Below are positions 8,199 through 16,590 of a DNA stretch of 64,000 nt, piece after piece. The stretch comes from Candidatus Eiseniibacteriota bacterium. Its GTDB lineage: Bacteria > Eisenbacteria > RBG-16-71-46 > CAIMUX01. Position 1 is the first letter of the stretch; every line of letters starts with the position of its first letter. The translations under genes and the position numbers were made by a program. The stretch lies in contig JACKCR010000004.1 in assembly GCA_020633975.1 (NCBI GenBank), positions 1 through 64,000 of the forward strand. Direction: 5' to 3'. The notes under the pieces are model-generated. The model ran no database searches. It was not told where the DNA came from and saw only the letters and a program-made list of their open reading frames with translations.

Positions 8199-9541
8199 CT
8201 TCCTCCTAGGTAGTGCACCGTTCCTCTCGCGATCGTCTGGCCGTGTTGCCTCAAGACGATCGAGTAGACGCCGTTGGAGAGGCCGGGAGGCGTACTCCAG
8301 TCCCATGCGTGTCCGGCCGGTAGCTCTTCGGTCGCGCGGACGCGACCTGAAGCGTCGACCAGCCAGAGCCGGGGATTCTCGGTGGCCGAGAACTCGGCGG
8401 AGCCGCCGGGCCACACCACCAACTCGTCGGTAGAAGATTCGTCTGCCGGGCGCAGTTGGATGCGGACTGTCCCCATCGTCGGATTCGGGGCGATCTGGAG
8501 ATCGAGCGTTTGGAGATCAGCCAGACCCGTACCCTGCGCGTCTTCACCCACCCCGGATGTCCCGTCGAGGAAAGCGTACTCATGGGTGGAGGTGTTCACC
8601 CGGATCCGGCCGGCGTCCGTGTCGCGCCAGTGGAGTGGGCTTGCGTGGACGACGCCGCCGACGAACGCGGTGCCTGGACTCACACTGGGACGAGCATGGA
8701 ACGGCGCAAGGGCGTCGAGAGCGGAGAAGAGGTACTCGCCCCACCCGACGCTCTCGTATCCGTAGAGGAAGCCGCTGAACCAGGCGTAGTGGAACTTCGC
8801 CTCGTCGTAGACATCCTCGGGAAGCATGGTGGTAACGGTGAATACGCCGATGCCGGTCGACTGGCGATAGCCTTCGAGAGACTCCGCCTTCGCTTGCCAC
8901 TGCGCTTCCGGCACGTACGCGCCTTCTTGGATCTGGAAGCTCTCGAAGAGATAGAAGTCACCTGTGCCGAGCAGCGTGGGGAGTCCGTCGGGATTGGCGA
9001 TCGGGTCGACGTCGCTACCGAGCGCCTGCGCCGGTACCCACGCGTTCGCGACGACCGGCATGCTGAGTCCGTGCGCGAGTGCGATGGCGGCGTTCTGTCG
9101 TTCGCGGGTCACCGAGTAGTCGTATCCGAAGTCGTCGAGGAAGATGCCGTCGACGCCGGTGGCCTGCCATTGCTGCATCCGCGTTTCGATCTCGGCGAGC
9201 GTCAGATTTTGCCCGGGGGCGACTCCCAGGTCGATGTACCCGAACGTGCGCGTATCGTCCATCGAGGGGTGGGCGAGGATCGCGACGGTGTTGGCGTGGT
9301 CAGGGTGCTCCGGGGTTTCGATGAGATCGCCGAAGACGACGTCGTCATAGGCACCGAACTCGGCGGCAGCGAGCGCGACATCTCCACCGCTGCCGTTGAT
9401 GAGGCTCGGCCAGGAGTAGTAGATGAGGAGATCGCGCGGGAGGAACGTCTCCGCATGGGCGGATGCCGTTGCTCCCAGGGCGATCAGTGCGGACGCTAGG
9501 GCAGCAGTGCCTCGGATGAGGCATGTCTTGGCGTTGGGCAC
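8195..9541 (-). CDS. Secreted TIM-barrel protein (GH114-like) with C-terminal sorting domain
   Basis: The 448-residue product has a signal peptide (TAALASALIALGATASAHA, cleavage near residue 30). The central domain (about 35-300) has the strand-end pattern FGYIDLG, GIFLDDFGYDYS and VVANAW expected of TIM-barrel endo-alpha-1,4-polygalactosaminidase-like (GH114) proteins, with the Asp pair in FLDDFG as likely active-site acids. The last 100 residues (LQIAPNPTMGTVRIQL onward to LSNGVYSIVLRQ) form a FlgD/Por-type sorting domain. GTG 9541 with AGGAG 10 bases upstream gives a clean signal peptide; a longer GTG start at 9601 lacks a ribosome site. Substrate is inferred only from fold resemblance. 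Confidence 0.68.
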   Translation of the reverse strand: MPNAKTCLIRGTAALASALIALGATASAHAETFLPRDLLIYYSWPSLINGSGGDVALAAAEFGAYDDVVFGDLIETPEHPDHANTVAILAHPSMDDTRTFGYIDLGVAPGQNLTLAEIETRMQQWQATGVDGIFLDDFGYDYSVTRERQNAAIALAHGLSMPVVANAWVPAQALGSDVDPIANPDGLPTLLGTGDFYLFESFQIQEGAYVPEAQWQAKAESLEGYRQSTGIGVFTVTTMLPEDVYDEAKFHYAWFSGFLYGYESVGWGEYLFSALDALAPFHARPSVSPGTAFVGGVVHASPLHWRDTDAGRIRVNTSTHEYAFLDGTSGVGEDAQGTGLADLQTLDLQIAPNPTMGTVRIQLRPADESSTDELVVWPGGSAEFSATENPRLWLVDASGRVRATEELPAGHAWDWSTPPGLSNGVYSIVLRQHGQTIARGTVHYLGGR

Positions 9542-9643
9542 GTGTCGGGTGCTCCTGTCTCGTTGACGTTCCTGCCGCGTCGTTGAGGTGCCTCGAGTCA
9601 CGCCGTTTGCGCCACGTCGTCCTCGTCGCGTCCTGTCTCCTCG

Positions 9644-11137
9644 TCAGACGCCCGCGGCGACGAGCTTCGGCTCGTGCAGAAGCGCCGCCTTGGTGGCGTC
9701 GACGATCAGGTCGATCTCTGCGCTCGTGATCGCGAAGTGCGGCGTGTACCGGATCGAGTGCTTGCCGCCGTGGATCACGCCAACGCCATTCCGGCGCATG
9801 TATTCCTCGACGCTGCCGGCTCCGTAGACCTTGAAGCTCTTGTCGAGTTCACAGCTCACGAGGAGCCCTGTCCCCTGGACCTTCGTGATTAGTCCGCCGA
9901 GCTCGTCCTTCAAGACGCCGAGCTTCTGTTTGAACTCGATGCCACGCTGGACGATGTTCGCCCGCAGCTCCGGAGTGAGGCTCGCGAGGACGGCGCATGC
10001 GACGTCCATACCCCGTGGGTTCGTCGTCATGGTGTTTCCGTAGACGCCCTTCTTGTAGAGCTGCGCCGTCTCCTCGGTCAGCGCGAGCACCGAGAGAGGG
10101 AACTGGCCGGCGTTGAGGGCCTTGGAGAACGTTTCCATGTCAGGAGCGGGCAGGTTCTCGAATCCGGGGTAGTCGACGATGGAGAGGCAGCCGTGCGTGC
10201 GGAGTCCGGCCTGGATGGAGTCGACGAGGAGGAGTGTCTTCCGCTCCTTCGTCAGCTCACGGGCCACGGCGTAGAACTCGGGCTCGATCGCCATGCCCGG
10301 GTTCCCTTCACCCATCACCGGTTCCATGAAGAACGCTTCGAAGAAGACGTTGTCACGGTCGGCCTGCTCGAACACCTCGCGGAGCTGCGCGATGTTGTTC
10401 GGCTCCACCGTCACGAGAATGCGCGGGCCGCGGAACGTCTGGAGGTAGCGCTGGTAGTCCTCGTGGCTCGAGTCGGAGAAGCGGGCGGGACGATCCGTCC
10501 GGCCGTGGAAGCCGCCCTTGAGAGCGAGCACCTTGACCGTCTTTCCTTCGTACCTTCCCCCCGGGTCGGTCAGAATCTTCGCGCTGATGTCGGAGAACCG
10601 CGCGGCCACCGTCACCGCTTCGGAACCGCTGTTGAGGCAGACGAAACGGGGGAAGGGGCACTCACCACGACGGTGCCCGATCTCCTGCTTGAGTGCGCGC
10701 GCGAGCTTGAAGTGGGTGAAGCTCGGCGTCATGACGTTCGCCATCACGTGCGGACGGTCCATCGAGTCCAGGATGTGCTGCGGTGCGTGGCCGAGTCCGA
10801 GCATGCCGTAGCCACCGTTGTCATGGACGACCGCGCCCTTCGACGTGACGATCCAAGGGCCGCGAGCGGCCAGCGGCACGTACGGGTTGACCGCGTCTTC
10901 CGCATAGAAGTTGACGAAGTCCTGCTGGACCTCCGTCATCTGCGTGCGCTCGTCGAGCTTCAGCAGCTCTGGTGCTTCGGCTTCGATTCCGAGGTAGCGC
11001 ACGTACGCCTCTTCGATGGCTTGGACGAGGAGTGGGTCCCGCTGGAAGAAGGCTTCGATCGTTGCGTCGGGAAGCCCGGTCGTGAGGTTGTTGCCGCCGC
11101 TCTTGCGGATGGCCGAGAGCTTGTTCATCGAGTCCAT
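9644..11137 (-). CDS. Class III PLP-dependent aminotransferase
   Basis: This 497-residue cytosolic enzyme belongs to the ornithine/lysine/4-aminobutyrate aminotransferase class. Visible signatures are NSGSEAVTVAARF (PLP phosphate site), LLVDSIQAGLRTHG (Asp/Gln that hold the pyridine ring) and TFSKALNAGQFP, whose Lys near residue 339 forms the Schiff base. It transfers an amino group from an omega- or alpha-amino acid to a keto acid; the donor cannot be fixed, though the L-lysine 6-transaminase group is a reasonable guess. ATG 11137 with GGAG six bases upstream is chosen over longer in-frame starts, which add a low-complexity leader. An acyl-CoA synthetase gene lies 217 bp upstream on the same strand. 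Confidence 0.85.
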   Translation of the reverse strand: MDSMNKLSAIRKSGGNNLTTGLPDATIEAFFQRDPLLVQAIEEAYVRYLGIEAEAPELLKLDERTQMTEVQQDFVNFYAEDAVNPYVPLAARGPWIVTSKGAVVHDNGGYGMLGLGHAPQHILDSMDRPHVMANVMTPSFTHFKLARALKQEIGHRRGECPFPRFVCLNSGSEAVTVAARFSDISAKILTDPGGRYEGKTVKVLALKGGFHGRTDRPARFSDSSHEDYQRYLQTFRGPRILVTVEPNNIAQLREVFEQADRDNVFFEAFFMEPVMGEGNPGMAIEPEFYAVARELTKERKTLLLVDSIQAGLRTHGCLSIVDYPGFENLPAPDMETFSKALNAGQFPLSVLALTEETAQLYKKGVYGNTMTTNPRGMDVACAVLASLTPELRANIVQRGIEFKQKLGVLKDELGGLITKVQGTGLLVSCELDKSFKVYGAGSVEEYMRRNGVGVIHGGKHSIRYTPHFAITSAEIDLIVDATKAALLHEPKLVAAGV

Positions 11138-11354
11138 AGGGTCTCCAACACCCCCATGCCGCAGGGGTACCGGTTCTGGCGATGTCGGGGTGGCGCGATC
11201 AGATGATCGGTATGCACGGCCTTCGGCCCTACACCCAAGACGACTTGCCGGAGGCGCGGACGGCCTCGCGGGCGATTCGCCGCCGAGAGATGAGTGTAGC
11301 GCACTCCCCAGGGACGGGGCCAACCCACGAACGGTAACTTTCCCGCGTCAGCGC

Positions 11355-13727
11355 CTAATGGTCGACGCGAGCCGTCTGGCAGCGAAGGCGCTCCGCCGCA
11401 AACACTTCCAGGAGCCGGACCGCGCGGTCTGCGGTACGGAACGTCGGGATCCCGGTCGCTTGGAGGAGCCGGGCGAACGGATCGGAGCGTGCGCCGCCGT
11501 CTACGATGGCGACCCACGGCTTCCCGGACTCCCGCGCGATCCGCGCGAGGCGTGCCGCGAGTGCGTCGGGGCTCTGGAGGTCCTCGTGATGCCCCGGTCC
11601 GGGTTCGAGGGTCTGGAGTGCGGGGGTGAGCGGCACGATCCCGACGACCCCGAGATCGACGCCATCGTCCGCCAGCACTGCGGAGACCGAGCGGTCGTAG
11701 ATCGTGTCGTTCGAGATCGGTGTGAGGTCGAGTGGATTGTGGACGTCGACGATCGAGCCGAGTCGCGCCTCCTTGAGCAGAGCGTGGAGGGTCGCTTCCG
11801 TCTCGTCCGAGAAGGTGGCGAGCTGGGAGCGGCTCACGCTGTCGGCCATGGCGACGCACTCGAAGCCGGCATTCGAGATCGCCCCGAGCCTCATCCCGCC
11901 GACCTGCTTGTCGCCGAGATGGACGAAGAGTTGGACGAGGTCCGCGAAGTTCGCGAGGTTCTTGGCCAGGACGATCCCGGCCTGCGCTGCGACTTGCTTG
12001 AGGACAGCGTAGTCCCCGGCGAGGGATGCGGTGTGGCTCGCCGACGCTTTGGCTCCACTCGGCGTCCGGCTCGCCAAGTAGAGGATGACCGTGCGGCCGC
12101 TCCGCGTGATCCGTTCCGCCGCCTTCATGAACGCGAGTCCGTCGAGAGGACGGAACCCTTCCACGTAGCAGGCGAAGAGTTCGATCTCGGGATCGTCCGA
12201 CAGGTACGTGAGGTAGTCGCCGACGGTGAGGTCTGTCTGGTTTCCGGCGGAGATCGCGTAGCGCGGAGCGATGCCGCCGAGTCGATCGAGGTTCGCGACC
12301 ATGTGCGCGCCGCTCTGGCAGATCAGTGCGAGCGGGGCCGGATCGCCGTGTGGGGAGGGGAGCTTGTATCGGGGAATGAACAGGGTGTCGTAGTTCCCCG
12401 GCTTCGACTGGATGCCGAGGCAGTTCCCGCCGTTGATGACCGGCCCGCCCCACTCGGTCTCACGCGACGCTCGGAGTGCGTTCTGCATCTGGGCGACGAT
12501 CGCTCCACCGCCCTGCTTCTCTTCGAGCCCTCCGGGGATGACGATGAGGCTCTCGGCGCGTTCCGTCTCGATGAACTCGGTCACCATCTCTGGAATCGTG
12601 GCGGCGGCGACGCTCAGCACCGCCATGTCGACACGCTCCGGCAGTTCGGACGGGCGGCTCACACAGCGCACGCCCGCCAGTTCGTCCGTCCCGGACTTCA
12701 GTACATAGACACGGCTCGCGTCGAAGCCTCCGGCGAGGAGGTTGTCTAGGATCACGCGACCGGGGTTCTTGTGCGATTCGGAGACTCCCGCGATCGCGAT
12801 CGACTTCGGGTGGAGGAGCGCGTCGATCTTTCGGATCGGCCGCGCGAGCGGTGTGACGTCCCCTGCTCGGTCTGCGAGGCGTACGAGAACGTCGAGCGCG
12901 ACGAACCGCGACTTGGCGACTCGCGATCCGTCGGGCACGACCACGAACGGGTTCACTTCCATCTCTGCGATGTACTCCGGCATGAACTTCGTCGCGAGTT
13001 CGAGGAACGGCGCGAGGAGTTCGCGGATCCGATCCACGTCCATCAGTGGTGGCTGGCCGCGGAGTCCGGCCGTGAGTAGAGACGTCACGGCGAGTCGCTC
13101 CACGGATGCGGGGAGGGCCGGGTCGAGGTGCGGCGAGAGGACTGCGACATCCTTGCCTTCGCGGAACGACCCCGAGAGAAACTCCGTGTAGATACCGCCC
13201 ACACCGAAGACGACGATCGGACCGAGATCGCGCGTCCAACGAAGCCCGACGAGCAGTTCGTGTCCGAGCGATTTCGGGTAGTCGATCCGTTCCGAGATCA
13301 GCACTCCGTCGATCTTCGCCGAGGGAACTCGACTCCGCACCGTGGCCAGCATCCCGTTCGCGCGGGCGGTGACGTCCGAGGGAGGAGAGTCCAGAATGAC
13401 GACGCCGCCGACGTCGCTCTTGTGCTGGATGTCTCGTGACACGATTTTGAGAACGGCTGAACGCTCGAGGACTGCGGTGTCGACGTTGCTGCCCGCCGCG
13501 GCACCGTGACCAATCGCAACGTCGGCCTTGTCGACCGAACTCTCGGTCTTGTCGACCGCACTCTCGATGTCGCCGATAGCGCCGTCACTGTCTACTGGGA
13601 AGAAGAGGCGCTTCGGAGTCTCGATGCCGATCGCGTCCAGGAGATCGAACCCATCGGTCTCGAGGAGGAACTGGCGGCCGTCTCGTGCGGAGTGATCGAG
13701 GATACGTCGGATGCGGGCTTCGTCCAT
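11355..13727 (-). CDS. Acetate--CoA ligase (ADP-forming) family protein, beta-alpha fusion
   Basis: The 790-residue fusion makes or cleaves acyl-CoA with ADP/ATP via a phosphohistidine. Residues 1-250 are an ATP-grasp domain (AVLKIVSRDIQHKSDVGGV, VGLRWTRDLGPIVVFGVGG, EMEVNPFVV). From about 285 a CoA-binding Rossmann domain (HPKSIAIAGVSE) follows, then the succinyl-CoA-ligase-like domains with the catalytic-His motif SHTASLAGDY near residue 565. The beta part precedes the alpha part, the less usual order. An acidic low-complexity insert (about 45-80) interrupts the ATP-grasp. AAGGAGG lies 5 bases before ATG 13727. Substrate is likely acetate or another short acid, not determinable here. Confidence 0.85.
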   Translation of the reverse strand: MDEARIRRILDHSARDGRQFLLETDGFDLLDAIGIETPKRLFFPVDSDGAIGDIESAVDKTESSVDKADVAIGHGAAAGSNVDTAVLERSAVLKIVSRDIQHKSDVGGVVILDSPPSDVTARANGMLATVRSRVPSAKIDGVLISERIDYPKSLGHELLVGLRWTRDLGPIVVFGVGGIYTEFLSGSFREGKDVAVLSPHLDPALPASVERLAVTSLLTAGLRGQPPLMDVDRIRELLAPFLELATKFMPEYIAEMEVNPFVVVPDGSRVAKSRFVALDVLVRLADRAGDVTPLARPIRKIDALLHPKSIAIAGVSESHKNPGRVILDNLLAGGFDASRVYVLKSGTDELAGVRCVSRPSELPERVDMAVLSVAAATIPEMVTEFIETERAESLIVIPGGLEEKQGGGAIVAQMQNALRASRETEWGGPVINGGNCLGIQSKPGNYDTLFIPRYKLPSPHGDPAPLALICQSGAHMVANLDRLGGIAPRYAISAGNQTDLTVGDYLTYLSDDPEIELFACYVEGFRPLDGLAFMKAAERITRSGRTVILYLASRTPSGAKASASHTASLAGDYAVLKQVAAQAGIVLAKNLANFADLVQLFVHLGDKQVGGMRLGAISNAGFECVAMADSVSRSQLATFSDETEATLHALLKEARLGSIVDVHNPLDLTPISNDTIYDRSVSAVLADDGVDLGVVGIVPLTPALQTLEPGPGHHEDLQSPDALAARLARIARESGKPWVAIVDGGARSDPFARLLQATGIPTFRTADRAVRLLEVFAAERLRCQTARVDH

Positions 13728-13766
13728 GGAGTGCCTCCTTGGGACGCGGGCGGGCGTGCTGACTTG

Positions 13767-14885
13767 CTAGGCGCCGCGAGTGAGTAGCGTCCGGTAGACG
13801 CCCAGGGTGTCTTCCACCATTCGCTCGTCCGAACGCGACGTCCGGACCCACTCCCGTGCCGCGGCGGCCATCGTCTTGCATCGCTCCGGGTCGTTTGCGA
13901 GTTCCAGGATGGCGCGCGCCAGTTCTTCGGGTTCGGCGGGCGGAACGAGCAGGCCGGTCACGCCGTCTTGAATCGTTTCCGGGATGCCTCCGGCACGCGT
14001 CGCTACGACAGGCACACCGCCGGCGCCTGCGTCCAGGATCGACGTTCCGAGTCCCTCTTCCACCGAAGGGTGGACGTAGAGGTCGAACGCAGCGACGTAC
14101 TTGGATGCGGACGGCCGATACCCGGCGAAGTGAACGTAGGGGGTGAGTCCCTCTCGTTCGACCAGCGTACGGAGCTCCCCTTCCAGCTCACCTTCTCCGA
14201 TCAGGACCAGGTGGACGTCGGGGCGAGCGTTGCGGACGAGTGAGAGCGCCTTGATGAGGTGACGGTGCCCTTTGTGTGGAACGAGGTGCCCGATCGCTCC
14301 GAGCAAGAAGACATCGCGCGGAACACCGAGTGTGTCGCGTCGTTTGTTCCTCCACTTCACGTCGTCATGGCCTCGGGTTGGCATCGTGACGCCGGACCGT
14401 ACGACGAACGCAGACCGTGAAGGGATTCCGTATTCGATGAGGATCTGTCTCACGGCTTCCGACACGCAAACGAAGTACTGGTTGCTCATCGTGTACTTGA
14501 GGCGCGTGACCGGATCCCGGTGGGGGACGAAGTCGACCCGGCGCGAGACGACGAAGGCCGGCTTCTGGAACGGACGGGGCGGAGGGAGCTTGAGGCTGAG
14601 GAACCCGAGTGTGTGGGCGTGGGCCGTGTGCATGTGCAGCACGTTCCAGGTTCGGTCGGCGAGAAGCCGCTGCACTGCTCGGATGGTGCGGGGTGCGTAA
14701 TGGGAGTGGTAGGGGATCTCGATGGCGGGAAGGTCTTGAGCTCTGAGCTTGCGGAAGAGCGGGCTCCCCTGTGGGGTCGCCACGACCGAGGTGACGCCTC
14801 GCTCTTCCAGGCCCCGCGTCAGGTAGAGAACCTGCTGCTGTCCGCCGCGCCACTCCCGGCCGGTGTCGATGTGTAGGACCTTCAC
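13767..14885 (-). CDS. Glycosyltransferase family 4
   Basis: The 372-residue GT-B enzyme opens with LHIDTGREWRGGQQQVLYL (N-terminal Rossmann domain) and carries the GT4 donor-site block EEGLGTSILDAGAGGVPVVATRAGGIPE with the E-x7-E pattern near residue 290. GT4 enzymes transfer a sugar from a nucleotide-sugar donor with retention, usually in cell-envelope polysaccharide or LPS assembly at the cytosolic membrane face. The start is GTG 14885 behind a GGGGAA-type site. It stands 39 bp upstream of the acyl-CoA synthetase on the same strand, possibly one transcript, though no shared pathway is evident. Confidence 0.88.
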   Translation of the reverse strand: MKVLHIDTGREWRGGQQQVLYLTRGLEERGVTSVVATPQGSPLFRKLRAQDLPAIEIPYHSHYAPRTIRAVQRLLADRTWNVLHMHTAHAHTLGFLSLKLPPPRPFQKPAFVVSRRVDFVPHRDPVTRLKYTMSNQYFVCVSEAVRQILIEYGIPSRSAFVVRSGVTMPTRGHDDVKWRNKRRDTLGVPRDVFLLGAIGHLVPHKGHRHLIKALSLVRNARPDVHLVLIGEGELEGELRTLVEREGLTPYVHFAGYRPSASKYVAAFDLYVHPSVEEGLGTSILDAGAGGVPVVATRAGGIPETIQDGVTGLLVPPAEPEELARAILELANDPERCKTMAAAAREWVRTSRSDERMVEDTLGVYRTLLTRGA

Positions 14886-15059
14886 GCCACTTCCCCTGAG
14901 ACCACCACGAATTCGCGGGATAGTAGCAGAACGGGAGGGGGGACGCGGTATCCTGTCTCCGCCGAGGGGTGTTTGTAGACCCGCACGTGCGAGAAGCTGC
15001 AGAGGGGGCTGAAGCGGTCCGTGGAGACATGATCAGCGCCGTATGCACTGGGAGGACAG

Positions 15060-15572
15060 ATGATCGAACCTGCACGCAAGAGTCTGGAGTCTTCCGGCGC
15101 GAGCATCTCCGCGCTCGCCCGGTCCTTGACGACGGATGAACGGAACTTCCGGCCGAAGGAGTCGGCTTGGTCCGCGCACGACGTCGTCTGTCACCTCCTC
15201 GACGAGGAACGCGAGGACTTCCGGCAGCGACTTCGTCTGGTGCTCGAGGATCCTCAGGCCGAGTGGCCGGGAATCGATCCGGAAGGGTGGCCGAAGAGTC
15301 GGAACTACGCGGAGCGCGACTACGAGGAGACGCTCGCAGCGTGGGAACGCGAGCGCGCCCAGTCCCTCTCCTGGCTCGCGTCGCTCGAAGGCGGAACGGT
15401 CCCGCTGGACAACGCACACACGATGCCCTGGGGACCGCTCCGAGCTGGAGACCTCGTCACCTCGTGGGTGGCGCACGATCTGCTGCACTTACGCCAGCTG
15501 GTCGCGCGGAAGTTCCAGTACCTGGCCAAGACGTCGGCTCCCTACTCGACGCTCTATGCGGGGGAGTGGTAG
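15060..15572 (+). CDS. DinB-like metal-binding four-helix protein
   Basis: The 170-residue soluble protein has helix pattern and spaced histidines of the DinB superfamily: SAWSAHDVVCHLLDEERE near residue 40 and VAHDLLHLRQLVARK near residue 142, the usual triad of metal-binding His. DinB-fold proteins include thiol-dependent transferases (bacillithiol or mycothiol S-transferases) and many uncharacterised stress proteins. GGGAGG lies six bases before the ATG. It is divergent from the GT4 gene and convergent with the lipoprotein gene at 15687. Specific reaction unknown. Confidence 0.8.
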   Translation: MIEPARKSLESSGASISALARSLTTDERNFRPKESAWSAHDVVCHLLDEEREDFRQRLRLVLEDPQAEWPGIDPEGWPKSRNYAERDYEETLAAWERERAQSLSWLASLEGGTVPLDNAHTMPWGPLRAGDLVTSWVAHDLLHLRQLVARKFQYLAKTSAPYSTLYAGEW

Positions 15573-15686
15573 CTAGCCAGACCGATACACCGCCCAATGA
15601 CTCGACGCCTCGCTGGATGGTTCGATTGCCTCGCGGTTGACGTAGTTCCCCGCCGGACGGCTTCATCATGAGTCTGGCGGAGTCGA

Positions 15687-16331
15687 TCACCAGCCAGCGC
15701 GTCCCGACTTCCACTTCGAGAAGTGTTCGATCGGCGTCGACATCGTCGGATACGACCACGTACCGCCCATGTCGACGTAGGTGTCCGAGGAGTCGTCCCA
15801 CCAGTACTGACGGACGTCGTCGGCCGGCGAGAGCAGCTTGTCCCCCAACCAGACTTCGAGCGTGACCGGTTCCTGGAACTGGATGCCGTGAGGGAGGAGC
15901 TCGAACGTGGTGGAGAGGTCGTTCGAGAGCCCCTGGGCGATCGTGATCTCGGTGTCCTCGGCCAGCGCATTCGGCGGGAAGGTCAGCTTGTAGCGCCCCA
16001 CCTGAACGACGCCACCGCGGCGCGCCGACACCGTCTTCGTGAGGAGGACGTCGAGCCCTTCACCGGACACGCCGATCGTCGTTCCACCGACGACGTCGAC
16101 CACCGGATCGAGCACGGGGAGGCGGAGCCCGAATGCGGACGACACGGCGCCGGGAGTCGCTCCGGCGACTTCGCTGGAGCTGGCCGAGTGTTCAGAGCCG
16201 CCCGGGTCGACCGAGTCGATCGAAGTGACGTCTTGCCCCGGGGACATGGTTTGTTCCGTGCCGCACCCGATGAGTCCGGTGGCGAGGACGAGCGAGAAGG
16301 CGATACCGAGGCGCAGAAGTTGAGTTCTCAA
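15687..16331 (-). CDS. ZU5-domain lipoprotein
   Basis: The 214-residue product has a lipoprotein signal peptide ending in the lipobox LIGC (Cys near residue 23), so it should be lipid-anchored in an outer or inner membrane. A Ser/Thr-rich linker leads to a ZU5-like beta domain (about 85-170, with VVQVGRYKLTFPPNALAEDT, a typical ZU5 opening). ZU5 domains are protein-interaction modules and in bacteria often occur in surface proteins. The start is TTG 16331 with AAGGGA about 10 bases upstream; no other start precedes the signal peptide. A 14-bp perfect palindrome lies 63 bp upstream. Confidence 0.78.
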   Translation of the reverse strand: MRTQLLRLGIAFSLVLATGLIGCGTEQTMSPGQDVTSIDSVDPGGSEHSASSSEVAGATPGAVSSAFGLRLPVLDPVVDVVGGTTIGVSGEGLDVLLTKTVSARRGGVVQVGRYKLTFPPNALAEDTEITIAQGLSNDLSTTFELLPHGIQFQEPVTLEVWLGDKLLSPADDVRQYWWDDSSDTYVDMGGTWSYPTMSTPIEHFSKWKSGRAGW

Positions 16332-16394
16332 GAGTTGGGGTTCCCTTCAGTTCGTGTGGGCGGCAACAGCTCGTAGCTGGAAGTGCCGTGCCAA

Positions 16395-16408
16395 TCCGAC
16401 ATGTCGGA
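16395..16408. promoter_or_regulatory. Perfect 14-bp palindrome upstream of lipoprotein gene
   Basis: TCCGACATGTCGGA is a perfect 14-bp palindrome in the 259-bp stretch between the lipoprotein start (16331) and the end of the flavin oxidoreductase gene (16591). Its position fits an operator for a dimeric regulator of the lipoprotein gene. No regulator is identifiable. Confidence 0.4.
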
Positions 16409-16590
16409 CGGCGTAGCAACGACTTGGAACAGATTGGTGCAGGATTGCAGACCGTCGCTCGGGTCTTTGAGCACAGGTCGGGAGCGCGAGGGAAGACGGC
16501 CGGCTTGCAAATCGTTGACCAAATGGGGGTTAGGTGGGATAGGTGGCGGGCGGCCCTACCGGGTGTGGATCGGCGAGGCTTGCGGAGGCT

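Noticed and set aside
14365-15417. 350-codon minus-strand frame across the GT4 and DinB genes
   Set aside because: It overlaps two well-supported genes and has no recognisable domain; arginine/proline-rich composition is typical of an out-of-frame reading.
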